From Phenylobacterium sp. (GTDB lineage Bacteria; Pseudomonadota; Alphaproteobacteria; Caulobacterales; Caulobacteraceae), in contig NZ_SCTC01000014.1 of the NCBI RefSeq assembly GCF_004299445.1, positions 1 through 37,319 on the forward strand: DNA of 37,319 bases, in the 5' to 3' direction. Positions 1 to 7,325 of the stretch are shown here, piece after piece. Position numbers and translations under genes: made by a program. A model generated the notes under the pieces. It saw nothing but the letters and a program-made list of their open reading frames with translations. It did not search any database and was not told the DNA's origin. Every line of letters starts with the position of its first letter. Position 1 is the first letter of the stretch.

Positions 1-633
1 CCCGCCCGGGCCCGCCCCAGAGGCCGGAGATGACGCTGACCGGCCGACGACACTTACCCTCGCGCCTGGCGCCGCCAGCATTTCCTGGAGGCCTGTCGAC
101 GCCCGCGCCGCCACATCGCGCCGCACCCTCAAAGCCGTCGAGCCGACCCCACCGCACCACGGCCATGGATCGGACCGGGGCACGCTTGATGGCGAAGACG
201 CGGCCAGAAATGACTTGAAGGACATGAGGAGGCCACGCAGACCCTGAGTGCTCCGGGACACAGCGCCCGGTGCAGCACGACGGATGGCCGGCAAAGGCAA
301 ACCAAGGTCGGGCGCGCCATCAAGTGCTCCGCGGTCCAGCGGCGCCGCTTTCTCCCGCGCATCCAAGGCGCTCCGGCCGCCGCGGCCAGCTATGCGCAAA
401 GGATCCAACCGCTCCGCGCCCCAATGACGCAAAGGCCGCTAAGCTCGCGAGGAGGACTACCGCTGACCAACGCCAGCGTGACCATCAAAGCAGCGCTGGC
501 GAGGCAGAACGAATCACAAACCCCAAGGGAAAGCGCCCCTGGGCCCGACGACCACAAGTCCTGGATTATCGTTCAGCGTCTGTTCCGGGCGCAAGTTAAG
601 CCGCGCGGCGCCGATGGGCGCCGCGCGTTGCGC
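1..633. other. Gene-poor left edge, no supported gene
   Basis: Several overlapping open frames cross this stretch on both strands, but none has a convincing ribosome binding site, a recognisable domain or the codon pattern of the neighbouring genes. I see no transposase, RNA gene or clear repeat. It may be degenerate or intergenic DNA. Confidence 0.5.
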
Positions 634-852
634 CTAGTGCCGGGTAGCGCGTCCCTTGTGCAGTATGGTGTGGAAGTGGGCGATGGCGGCCGCTTCCAGC
701 TCAAAGGGCTGGGCGGTGCGTTCTTCCTGCCGGTCGAGCTCCTCGGCGATCGCCAGGACATCCCAGCACTCGGCGACCACATACCAGCTGCCCGTGTCGT
801 AGAAGTCGTGGGCGTGCTGGAAAACCGCTTGCGCCATCGCCATCGTCGTCAT
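634..852 (-). CDS. Small hypothetical protein (72 aa)
   Basis: I do not recognise the family. The start chosen is the ATG at 852, preceded by GGGAG about 6 bases upstream; a longer in-frame reading to 1008 gives an Arg/Pro-rich N-terminus typical of non-coding high-GC sequence. The protein is acidic and apparently soluble, with aromatic residues near the N-terminus (HAHDFYDTGSWYVV) and a helical Glu/Ala-rich middle. Upstream, a GCGGG/CCCGC hairpin at 881-896 sits where other cargo genes of this window carry leader hairpins, which suggests it belongs to the same regulated set. It stands alone; no function is proposed. Confidence 0.55.
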   Translation of the reverse strand: MTTMAMAQAVFQHAHDFYDTGSWYVVAECWDVLAIAEELDRQEERTAQPFELEAAAIAHFHTILHKGRATRH

Positions 853-1243
853 TGTCGTCTCCCGCTTTGCTGCCGGACCTGCGGGCTCGTTCCCGCGATC
901 TCGCGCCCGGCAAGGGCGGGGAAAGGGCAGGGGCCAAGGACGGCGCCGATGGAAACCGGCCTGCAGCGCAGCGAAGGCCGCGAGGGTCCGTCGGCGACGC
1001 CTCGCCACCGGCGAGGTCGCCTTGGCCCATGACCGACCCGTCCTAGGGTCGTGAACTCGATCGCGGACGAGCCCCCTCCAGCAGCTTCCATCCGGGAGAC
1101 GGTCCGACGCATGCGACCGCTCGCGGTCACCACATCTTGGGTTTCAGGCACGAATCAGGATTGGCCGCCCCGAAGGCCTGCGGATACCCCCCGTCGTCGC
1201 CCGCGCACCGCGCAGCGCCGGAACGGAACGGCCCTCGCGGCCT
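853..1243. other. Intergenic region, nothing clear
   Basis: This gap between a minus-strand and a plus-strand gene contains a small hairpin at 881-896 and a purine-rich plus-strand tract near 905-935. No credible gene or repeat was found. Confidence 0.4.
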
Positions 1244-1765
1244 TTGAAGCTAGAGCTGCTCGGAGATCCTCATGACCCTGGCGAGCGCCGCAACGACAAG
1301 ATCGCTGAGGCGATCAACGCCGAGCACCGCAGTCTCGGCCATGTCGCGATCGGCGCGCGCGGCTGCCTGGCCTTGATCGCCGTGACCGCGGCGCTGTCGG
1401 TGTCGGGGCGCCAAGCGCCGGCCCAGGGCGCGAAGCCATCGCGCCATCCTTTGGTGAAGGCGATATGGCCGTCGCTGTTCTCCGTCACCACCCTGGCCGC
1501 GCTGCGCGTCTGGAACGCCCCAGCGAGCCACGAGCGGTCCCGCGCCCTTGGCGTCTGGGGCGTATTGCAAGCGTCGAACCTGCTGCTCTCTGCGCTGAAA
1601 CCTAGAAGTCAGTCGGGCCAGGTCACAGCCGCCCTGGCGACTGCCGGGCTGACGGCCGCCTATGCCTATGCGGCCTCCTACGTCGATCCGAAGGCGGCGG
1701 CGCTCTCGGCGCCGACCGGCTTTGCGGGCTTGTCTTCCGTCATCGGCACGCCGGCCAAGGGCTGA
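1244..1765 (+). CDS. TspO/MBR-like membrane protein, start uncertain
   Basis: The C-terminal 100 residues look like the TspO/MBR (peripheral benzodiazepine receptor) family, tryptophan-rich membrane proteins that bind porphyrins: a WPSLFSVTTLAALRVWNAP segment, then a LGVWGVLQASNLLLSAL helix, then a VDPKAAALSAP segment before a last helix. About four to five hydrophobic segments are visible. The frame opens only with TTG at 1244. An ATG at 1272 has a good GGAG site but lies in another frame and stops after 34 codons, so a small frameshift near the 5' end is possible. The family motifs are degenerate, so the call is tentative. A terminator-like hairpin follows at 1776-1801. Confidence 0.5.
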   Translation: MKLELLGDPHDPGERRNDKIAEAINAEHRSLGHVAIGARGCLALIAVTAALSVSGRQAPAQGAKPSRHPLVKAIWPSLFSVTTLAALRVWNAPASHERSRALGVWGVLQASNLLLSALKPRSQSGQVTAALATAGLTAAYAYAASYVDPKAAALSAPTGFAGLSSVIGTPAKG

Positions 1766-1775
1766 CACAGAGAAA

Positions 1776-1801
1776 GGCGCGGCGGCCGAAGCCGCCGCGC
1801 C
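1776..1801 (-). terminator. Rho-independent terminator, DUF2493 gene
   Basis: A perfect 11-bp GC stem (GGCGCGGCGGC and its complement) with a 4-base loop. On the minus strand it lies just after the DUF2493 stop codon at 1809 and is followed by TTTCTCTG, so it best terminates that gene. It may also stop plus-strand readthrough from the TspO-like gene. Confidence 0.7.
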
Positions 1802-1808
1802 CTGCGGA

Positions 1809-2741
1809 TCAGGCCCGCGACTTCACCGGCTGGTGGCGGATGCCACGTTCGGCGGCCTTCTGACCGAGATTGAGGGCCGGCCCGAAAGGCTGCAGCTGGG
1901 CGCCCCGTTCGAGGTTCAGCGTGTTAGGAAGCGTCAGCACGCACACCGGCTCGAGCGCGATCAGCTCGTCATTGGCCCGGAACGGAGCGGCGCGCCCGTT
2001 CCTGTCGAAATCGGCCTTGGCCAAGACCAGCGTCACCGACTTCTGCTTGGCCCACTTGATGGCGAGCTTTTCGCCACCCTTGGCGCCCGTCGTGGCCAGC
2101 GCCATGTCCGGCCATTGCGTCAGCGCCCAGTTCAGGGCGTCGAAGATGCGGTTGGCGTCATCAGCTGTATCCGCCTGCGGCGCTGCGCGGAAGGCGACGA
2201 CCGTGGCGCCCGGGCTGACGGCGGCGTGCTTGCGGGCCTTGCTGGCCCTGATCGCGTCACGCGCCTCGATCTGGGCGGCAGTCGTGCGGGAGGCGCGCAC
2301 CGTGCCCTTCCAGGGGCTCCAGACCTCGCCGGTCGCCGTGGTGTAGGTGGCCGCGGCGGCATCCCGGACGATCTCCATCGCCAAGGTGGCGACATCGGCG
2401 GCGCGGGCCTTGCGGGTGGCCTCCTGGATCTCAACGTCAAGGATCTCCGACCCGTCGAAGTCTCGGACCAAGCCGTTCAGCGTGTCCCTGGCCTTGTCCG
2501 CATCGCGCTCGATGCGCTGCGCGGCCGAGTGGAAGGCGCCGATCAGGGTTTCGGTGATGATCGCCTGGACGTCCTCGAGGGCGGTGTCGCTGATCACGTC
2601 GAGCACCTCGTTCATCAGCCCCTGGCCGAGCTGGTGGAGGGCGTCCTCGGGCGGGTAGGGCCTCGGGTCTTCGAGAACCAGCGCCTGGGCTTCGAAGGGT
2701 GTGAGATGGTCGGAAGTGGGGGGAAGGGCGTGAAGCTGCAT
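1809..2741 (-). CDS. DUF2493 (SLOG/YpsA-like) plasmid protein
   Basis: The C-terminal third matches the DUF2493 family of the SLOG superfamily, Rossmann-like proteins thought to bind nucleotide-derived ligands: RIFDALNWALTQWPDM, then ATTGAKGGEKLAIKWA (the Gly-rich loop), AAPFRANDELI, and a terminal ALNLGQKAAERGI. The N-terminal 180 residues are a helical extension that often accompanies this domain in plasmid proteins. The start is the ATG at 2741 (AGGGA upstream), giving 310 aa; an upstream in-frame ATG at 2822 would add a low-quality Gly/Arg stretch overlapping leader hairpins. It is a single-gene unit with its own terminator. Exact role unknown. Confidence 0.75.
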   Translation of the reverse strand: MQLHALPPTSDHLTPFEAQALVLEDPRPYPPEDALHQLGQGLMNEVLDVISDTALEDVQAIITETLIGAFHSAAQRIERDADKARDTLNGLVRDFDGSEILDVEIQEATRKARAADVATLAMEIVRDAAAATYTTATGEVWSPWKGTVRASRTTAAQIEARDAIRASKARKHAAVSPGATVVAFRAAPQADTADDANRIFDALNWALTQWPDMALATTGAKGGEKLAIKWAKQKSVTLVLAKADFDRNGRAAPFRANDELIALEPVCVLTLPNTLNLERGAQLQPFGPALNLGQKAAERGIRHQPVKSRA

Positions 2742-2772
2742 GGGATGAAGTCCCTGTCTGTAGTGGATGTCG

Positions 2773-2786
2773 GAGCCCGTCGGCTC
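2773..2786 (-). promoter_or_regulatory. Leader hairpin of DUF2493 gene
   Basis: A 5-bp GAGCC/GGCTC stem with a 4-base loop, about 32 bases before the start codon. It is in the position of the hairpins found in the leaders of other cargo genes here but lacks the purine tract. Confidence 0.35.
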
Positions 2787-2815
2787 GTGACCGCCCCGCG
2801 CCGAGGGCCCGGCGG

Positions 2816-2854
2816 CCCCCACAAGGGCTTTGAGCGCAGCGTCCCTTGTGGGGG
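2816..2854. repeat. Perfect 12-bp inverted repeat upstream of DUF2493 gene
   Basis: CCCCCACAAGGG at 2816-2827 is followed after 15 bases by its exact complement at 2843-2854. It lies 75-113 bases upstream of the DUF2493 start, so it could be an operator, an upstream terminator or a leader structure. No T-run follows on either strand, which argues against a classical terminator. Confidence 0.6.
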
Positions 2855-3024
2855 GCGCCGGACGGTGGCGAGGTCACAGGAGCCAAAGGGATTTGACGGC
2901 CGCCCCTGGGGACTGCCGCGCGCGCCTGCGGCCGGACCACCCGGCCGCGATCGGCTCCCCGCTGCCCCGGCGCTCTCGTGGGCCGCGCCACAACCTCGTC
3001 AGATCGCAATTCGCGCGAAGGCGG

Positions 3025-3798
3025 CTAGAACAAGGAGGGCTGTGACACGTCGGCCACCGGCCGGCTCCGGCCCGCGATCCGCTCGGCGAACAGATAGGCC
3101 TCCATCCAGTCGTTCTGGTCGCGCCCGCCTCGACGGGCGGCGTAGGACCAGGCCATGGAGTCGGCGGAGAAGAGCATCGAGCGGACGGCCGGGCTCCGTA
3201 GAGCGGTGAGTTTCACGCCGAACCCGTGCAGCCGCAGATCCGGCCGGACCCGCAAGATCGTCTCCAGGATGACGCCGATCGCCCGCGGATCGCCCTGGCG
3301 TTTGCAGACCGAGCCCACCCCGACCCATGCGCCCTTGCCGAGACGGTCACCGTAGGCGTCGAGGTGTCGGCGGTAATCAGCCGCGTGCCAGCCCTGCAGG
3401 ACCGCCATCAGCGGGGTGCGGCCCGTGCCCGCCGCGGCGATCGAGTCGAAGCGCTCGAGGGTCAGGTGCTGATGTTCCCGTACCGACAAACCCGTCGCGG
3501 CGATCACCTCGGGTTCGCACATCCAGTCCTGGGAGACGGCGACCTCCAGGCCGGAGCAAGGCCAGTCCCCGAACTGGCGCACCAGGGCGGCATAGTCCTC
3601 CGGCGACTGGTCGAACCGACCTCGCAGGGCGATCTGGGTAAAGGCTCCCGAATCGAGCATCCAGCCGTCGGCCTGACCGACGAAGGCGATGTTGCCCGTT
3701 CGGCCGGCCAGGACGTTGGCCGAAATGCAAACGGGATGCCCGCGCAAGCTGAGCGGCCATCCCATGCGGGGTCGATGCACGCCGACGAAGAAGCGCAT
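3025..3798 (-). CDS. DpdA-like (TGT-fold) deazapurine DNA modification family protein
   Basis: The 257-aa protein resembles the DpdA/queuine tRNA-ribosyltransferase-like family. Known DpdA proteins exchange guanine in DNA for 7-deazaguanine precursors; tRNA TGT does the same on tRNA. Visible landmarks are DSGAF (49-53), SQDWMCEP (89-96), VGVGSVCKR (159-167), HGFGVK (191-196) and SADSMAWS (211-218), in the order expected of a TIM-barrel TGT fold. The C-x-C-x2-C zinc cluster of classical TGT is not apparent. The ATG lies 4 bases after the stop of the upstream gene, so it is the last gene of a three-gene unit (4739 to 3025). No preQ0 biosynthesis genes are in the window; the substrate (DNA or tRNA) is inferred. 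Confidence 0.65.
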   Translation of the reverse strand: MRFFVGVHRPRMGWPLSLRGHPVCISANVLAGRTGNIAFVGQADGWMLDSGAFTQIALRGRFDQSPEDYAALVRQFGDWPCSGLEVAVSQDWMCEPEVIAATGLSVREHQHLTLERFDSIAAAGTGRTPLMAVLQGWHAADYRRHLDAYGDRLGKGAWVGVGSVCKRQGDPRAIGVILETILRVRPDLRLHGFGVKLTALRSPAVRSMLFSADSMAWSYAARRGGRDQNDWMEAYLFAERIAGRSRPVADVSQPSLF

Positions 3799-3802
3799 CG
3801 TT

Positions 3803-4291
3803 CTATGCCGACGCCGGCGCAGTGGCGCCGATCACCAGACGCCCGGGCCGAAAGCGGTCGAACCGCTCTAAATAAGCCTGCAGCTCCGCGAGGGTGGTGA
3901 AGGCGAGGATCGCAAGATCGTCGCGGCTGACGCAGGCGGCGCCGCCGCCGCTATCGAGGCTGCAGGTCTCCTCGGCCCCGTCGGCGTGATGCAGCCGTGT
4001 CGCCGGGCCCCACTCGCCGCCATAGCCGTCATAGCTCAGCCGATAGGCCAGGCCATGATCGGCGCAGAACGTCTGCAGCGTCTCGAACTCGCCGCTGTTG
4101 ACCTCGGTCCCGTAGAGATCGACCCCGTCGATCCCCGCGCTCAGGTAGGCGACGAGCTCGTCGCGGCTGCCGAAGCTGTCGCCCCAGTCTGGGCCGAGCC
4201 GTTCGTCCTCGATCGCCTCACACAAGGCGTCGAGAATATGGGCGGGCGCCGATCCGCCGATGACGATGCTGGCGCTTACGCGATTACCCAC
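3803..4291 (-). CDS. Hypothetical protein (162 aa), second gene of DpdA-like unit
   Basis: No family recognised. The chosen start is a GTG at 4291 that overlaps the upstream stop codon by 8 bases (GTGGGTAA), a sign of translational coupling. The product is acidic, with few hydrophobic stretches, a DGYGGEWGPATRLHHADG segment in the middle and a C-terminal LxxYLERFDRFRPGRLVI. It sits between an unknown 151-aa gene and the DpdA-like gene with no real gaps, so the three are very probably co-transcribed. An earlier in-frame ATG at 4339 would lie inside the upstream gene. Confidence 0.6.
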   Translation of the reverse strand: MGNRVSASIVIGGSAPAHILDALCEAIEDERLGPDWGDSFGSRDELVAYLSAGIDGVDLYGTEVNSGEFETLQTFCADHGLAYRLSYDGYGGEWGPATRLHHADGAEETCSLDSGGGAACVSRDDLAILAFTTLAELQAYLERFDRFRPGRLVIGATAPASA

Positions 4292-4739
4292 GGGCGGCCT
4301 CCAGCGCTTCATCGAGGAGCGCCGTGACGTCGGCGACATCGTAGTCGGCGTGGGTGATCAGGGCATAGCCGCCGCCGAACGCGCCGGGCCGGCTGCGCGA
4401 GCAGTCATTGGCCCAGGTGAAGCCGGTCGGCAGGGCCGAGGGCGCGAGGCGGCGGATGAGCTCGGCGATGGCGATGACCTGGGGGTCGCCATCGCCATGG
4501 ATCCACACGCCGCCAGCGCGGCGATAGATGCGCGCGCCGATATCGAACGCATTGGAGTCGGCGTAGAGGGCGGCGACACCGGAGAGGGGGTCGTCGGGAT
4601 CGGACGCGGGGAAGTACGGCGCGAGAGCCGCCGGCAAGGCCGCCTCGTAGCCAGTCAGGCCGAATGCGGAGATCAAGCGATCCGCCTCCGCCTCGGCGCA
4701 GTCGAGCTCGAAACTGAGCTTGGTGTAGTGGTCGGCCAT
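4284..4739 (-). CDS. Hypothetical protein (151 aa), first gene of DpdA-like unit
   Basis: No family recognised. The ATG at 4739 has a perfect AGGAGG 7 bases upstream and follows a typical cargo leader (4740-4790). The product begins MADHYTKLSFELDCAEAEAD and has an IYRRAGGVWIHGDGDPQ segment, a look seen in plasmid-borne hypothetical proteins that recognise or mimic other proteins, but nothing specific can be said. It opens the unit ending with the DpdA-like gene. Confidence 0.6.
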   Translation of the reverse strand: MADHYTKLSFELDCAEAEADRLISAFGLTGYEAALPAALAPYFPASDPDDPLSGVAALYADSNAFDIGARIYRRAGGVWIHGDGDPQVIAIAELIRRLAPSALPTGFTWANDCSRSRPGAFGGGYALITHADYDVADVTALLDEALEAARG

Positions 4740-4790
4740 GGGAGCCTCCTGATTCGGGTACGCCCGAATCCGCCCTCCCTTTGGCTTTTC
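4740..4790 (-). promoter_or_regulatory. Purine-tract plus hairpin leader (copy a)
   Basis: On the minus strand AAAGGGAGGG (4782-4773) is followed by a perfect 8-bp hairpin, GATTCGGG/CCCGAATC with a 4-base loop (4751-4770), then AGGAGG and the ATG. Both arms of the stem contain a GANTC site, so CcrM-type methylation could touch this leader. Confidence 0.6.
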
Positions 4791-4798
4791 CCTGGGCC

Positions 4799-5800
4799 TC
4801 ACACCGGGCCAGAGGCCTCGCCGAAGGCCCCCGCCGGCAGGCTCCAGGGCCGGCTGATCACCGGCAGGCGCCAGTCCGCCGCCTCCGCCTGGGCGACCAG
4901 GTCGGGCCGGGCGAGGGCGGCGGGGTGAGGGCGGCCCCGGTCGGCCAAAGCGACCACGCTGGCACACCGCTGGATCGTGAGGCCCGACGCCGCCTCACGC
5001 GCGGCGATGTGGCGGAACTGATCGGGGAAGACCGCGCGGATCGTCGCCCACTGGTTGGGCGAGCCGAAGATGCAGGCCCGGCAACTGAGGCGGCCCCAGC
5101 CAAGCTGGTAGGCCAGATGCGGCGTGACCCCGAAGCGCTCGATGAGCCGCCAGACCTCGGCCTCCGGCCAGCCGTGGATCGGCCGCCAGTGATCCACCCG
5201 TCGCGCCGGCGCGCGGCCGCCGCCTGTGGCCGTGCGATGCGCCTCGAAGGTCAGATAGCGAGCCCGTCCGGGGCTCTCCTCGGCGCGCTCGCCGGTAACC
5301 ACCAGGGTGCGGCCGTCGAAGAAGCGCGCCTGGCCGCGGATCGCGGCGGCGAGGACCTCGATCTTCAGCACGCTCGAGCACCATCTCACCCGAAGGTCGG
5401 CGCTGACCTGGGGAAAGCGCCCGCGCCAGCCGGGCGGCCCGGCGCCGCCGGCGCGGCCGAGGCCGCCGTCGGGCAGCTCGAAGAGAACGGCGCCGGTCGG
5501 GTCGCCCTGGCGGTCCATCTCGCCGAGAAAGCCGCCGGCCCGCCAGGACCGGTAGAGCGGCACGCCGAAATAGCCGGCGACAGCGCGGCAGTAGGGGAGG
5601 GTGCAGGGCCAGTCGATGAACGGCTGGTCGCCATCGACATCGTGGTGATGCAGCTCGATGCGCGATGCGGGGACGCCGGCCTCCAAGAGGTGCAGCAGGC
5701 AGGCCAGCGAATCCTTCCCGCCGCTGAACGCCAGCAGGACGCGGTCGTAGGCCGCTAGGTCCGGGACCGGACCGGCAAGGCAGGCGGACGCCCTATCCAT
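4799..5800 (-). CDS. PP-loop enzyme, PAPS reductase/DndC-like
   Basis: A 333-aa member of the phosphoadenosine-phosphosulfate reductase superfamily. The PP-loop SGGKDS is at residues 26-31, RWCSSVLKIE at 139-148, GERAEES at 170-176, HWRPIHGW at 204-211 and a C-x2-C pair at 240/243. These match the nucleotide-binding and Cys features of CysH and of DndC, the enzyme activating sulfur in DNA phosphorothioation. In plasmids and phages such proteins are often misnamed sulfate-assimilation enzymes; here no sulfate pathway gene is present. The ATG overlaps the upstream stop (ATGGATAG), so it is coupled to the 135-aa gene. Substrate unknown. Confidence 0.75.
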   Translation of the reverse strand: MDRASACLAGPVPDLAAYDRVLLAFSGGKDSLACLLHLLEAGVPASRIELHHHDVDGDQPFIDWPCTLPYCRAVAGYFGVPLYRSWRAGGFLGEMDRQGDPTGAVLFELPDGGLGRAGGAGPPGWRGRFPQVSADLRVRWCSSVLKIEVLAAAIRGQARFFDGRTLVVTGERAEESPGRARYLTFEAHRTATGGGRAPARRVDHWRPIHGWPEAEVWRLIERFGVTPHLAYQLGWGRLSCRACIFGSPNQWATIRAVFPDQFRHIAAREAASGLTIQRCASVVALADRGRPHPAALARPDLVAQAEAADWRLPVISRPWSLPAGAFGEASGPV

Positions 5801-6200
5801 CGCCCGGCTCGCCGATCGCCTCGCCGCAGAGCATGGCGACGGACCAGGCCGGCGGACACCAGGCCTCCATGCCGGCGAGGTGGCGAGCGGTCATCGCCCC
5901 GGTGAAGAACTCGACGGCGAGGTTCTGGCGTCGCTCTCCGACGTAGCCCTGGACGGCCACTCGATCGCGCCAACCAGCCTCGATCGCCGAGACGTCAGCC
6001 TCGTCGACCACGAGGCCGCCGCCGTCGAGGCCGTCGCAGAGCGCTTCGACCTCGGCCCCCTTCAGCGGGTCGGCGGCTCGGCCGTCCGCGAACACGTCGA
6101 GGATTTCCGGGCTCTCGTAGCCATCGGCGGCGTGGGCTTGCAGCAGGCGCAGGCCCGCCAGCAGCGCGCCGAGCTGGCGCGCGTCGATCTTGATCAACAT
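5793..6200 (-). CDS. Hypothetical protein (135 aa) coupled to PP-loop gene
   Basis: No named family. The ATG at 6200 has AGGAGA 7 bases upstream. The protein seems to have two parts: an N-terminal LIKIDARQLGALLAGLRLLQ helix region ending ALCDGLD, and a C-terminal part around GYVGERRQNLAVEFFTGAMTA, a phrase I associate with small plasmid-borne hypothetical proteins. It may be a fusion. It overlaps the start of the PP-loop gene by 8 bases and is probably its translational partner. Confidence 0.55.
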   Translation of the reverse strand: MLIKIDARQLGALLAGLRLLQAHAADGYESPEILDVFADGRAADPLKGAEVEALCDGLDGGGLVVDEADVSAIEAGWRDRVAVQGYVGERRQNLAVEFFTGAMTARHLAGMEAWCPPAWSVAMLCGEAIGEPGDG

Positions 6201-6247
6201 CGGGGTCTCCTGGGTTAGGGGGCGAGATGCGCCGCGCGAGGCGACGC

Positions 6248-7237
6248 TCAGTGCGGCCGGCGAAGGCCGGCGAAGAGGCCTGGCGCGCCATCGATCCGAT
6301 CGGGCGTGCCGGCGAAGGCGTCGAAGACGGTCATCCAGCGGGCCATTGCCGGCCGCATGCCCTCGGCCGCCACCTCTTCGGCCACGGCCGCCTGCCAGCG
6401 GGTGAGGCTGCGCGGCGCCGTGGCGATGATCGCGTCGATCTCGGCCGAATCTAGCAGCCCTTCGGCGCGGATGAAGGCGGTCATCGAGCCGGGTCGCGGC
6501 TGGGCGCCTCGGCGGCCGAGCACGGTCTTGCGCCAGAGGCCTTCGACGGTCCGAAGCCGGGGCTGGGCGCGGGCTTCAATCAGCACGATCTGCCGCAGCT
6601 GGGCGCGCGGCAACGATCGGACCTCGTCCGGCTTGGCCGCCGTGCAGAAGAAGCAGGCCGATTTCGGCGGGACCGGCAGGCCGGCGCGCTCGATGCGGGC
6701 GATGCAGTCCGCCCGGCTCCAGCCCCACTCCCGCAAGGGATAGCGATGGCGGTAAAGCGGATCGTCGAGGTCTCGTACCTCGGCGTAGCGGCGATCATCG
6801 GCGGGGCCGCAGTCATAGCCGATCAGCTTGACGACCCTGTCGCCCCGCGCCCAGGTCGCGATGGCCGGCGGCCAGCTCTGGGCCCAGGCATGCTGGGGCG
6901 CGACCTTCCATTTGAGGGAGCAGGTCCCGCGGCCGAAGGCGATGCTCGGCAAGGTGCCGTTGGTGATCAGATTCTCGGTCAGAGTCCGGTAGGCAGGCCA
7001 GTTCTTGAAGCGGCGCGGAACATAGCGGACGATTTCGGAGGGCACGCCCCGATCGGCCAGCCAGGCCCGGAAGATCGGGATGAACAGATAGGTCTCGGGC
7101 TTCTCCGCGCCCGTGTCGGCGAACAGCACCATGTCGATGCGCTCGCCGCGCTCGAGCAGCTCGATGAGCATGGCGGTGGAATCCACGCCGGCGCCCCAGG
7201 CGACGATCACCGGAACATCGATGTGGGGATGGTTCAT
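6248..7237 (-). CDS. Second PP-loop enzyme, PAPS reductase family
   Basis: A 329-aa protein distinct from its neighbour. It opens with a P-loop-like WGAGVDST (14-21), which replaces the usual SGGKDS, then FADTGAEKPETY (39-50), GTCSLKWK (104-111), GYDCGPADDRR (140-150) and a C-x2-C pair at 195/198 (ACFFCTA). This arrangement is typical of phage and plasmid PAPS-reductase-like proteins with a Cys-rich second half. ATG at 7237 with GGAGG upstream; a cargo leader precedes it. Two divergent PP-loop enzymes so close together, both near a DpdA-like and a Mom-like gene, hint at a nucleotide or base modification pathway (inference). Confidence 0.75.
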   Translation of the reverse strand: MNHPHIDVPVIVAWGAGVDSTAMLIELLERGERIDMVLFADTGAEKPETYLFIPIFRAWLADRGVPSEIVRYVPRRFKNWPAYRTLTENLITNGTLPSIAFGRGTCSLKWKVAPQHAWAQSWPPAIATWARGDRVVKLIGYDCGPADDRRYAEVRDLDDPLYRHRYPLREWGWSRADCIARIERAGLPVPPKSACFFCTAAKPDEVRSLPRAQLRQIVLIEARAQPRLRTVEGLWRKTVLGRRGAQPRPGSMTAFIRAEGLLDSAEIDAIIATAPRSLTRWQAAVAEEVAAEGMRPAMARWMTVFDAFAGTPDRIDGAPGLFAGLRRPH

Positions 7238-7310
7238 GGCGGCCTCCGGAGCTGCGCCGGCGAAGGCCCCTGCCTGCGCCCGGCTCGTCCGGCGCCGCCC
7301 TCCCTTTGAC
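7238..7310 (-). promoter_or_regulatory. Purine-tract plus hairpin leader (copy b)
   Basis: On the minus strand TCAAAGGGAGGG (7309-7298) is followed by a GCGCCGG/CCGGGCGC hairpin with a one-base bulge (7276-7295), then GGAGG and the ATG of the second PP-loop gene. Confidence 0.55.
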
Positions 7311-7325
7311 CTCCCGCCGCAGGCC

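Noticed and set aside
1662..3209. A 515-codon plus-strand frame
   Set aside because: It covers the DUF2493 gene on the other strand and parts of two further genes; there is no coherent protein features or ribosome site.
4799..7237. The two PP-loop enzymes as sulfate assimilation (CysH) or QueC
   Set aside because: No other sulfate genes are present, the second protein has WGAGVDS instead of SGGKDS, and the four-Cys zinc site of QueC is not seen.
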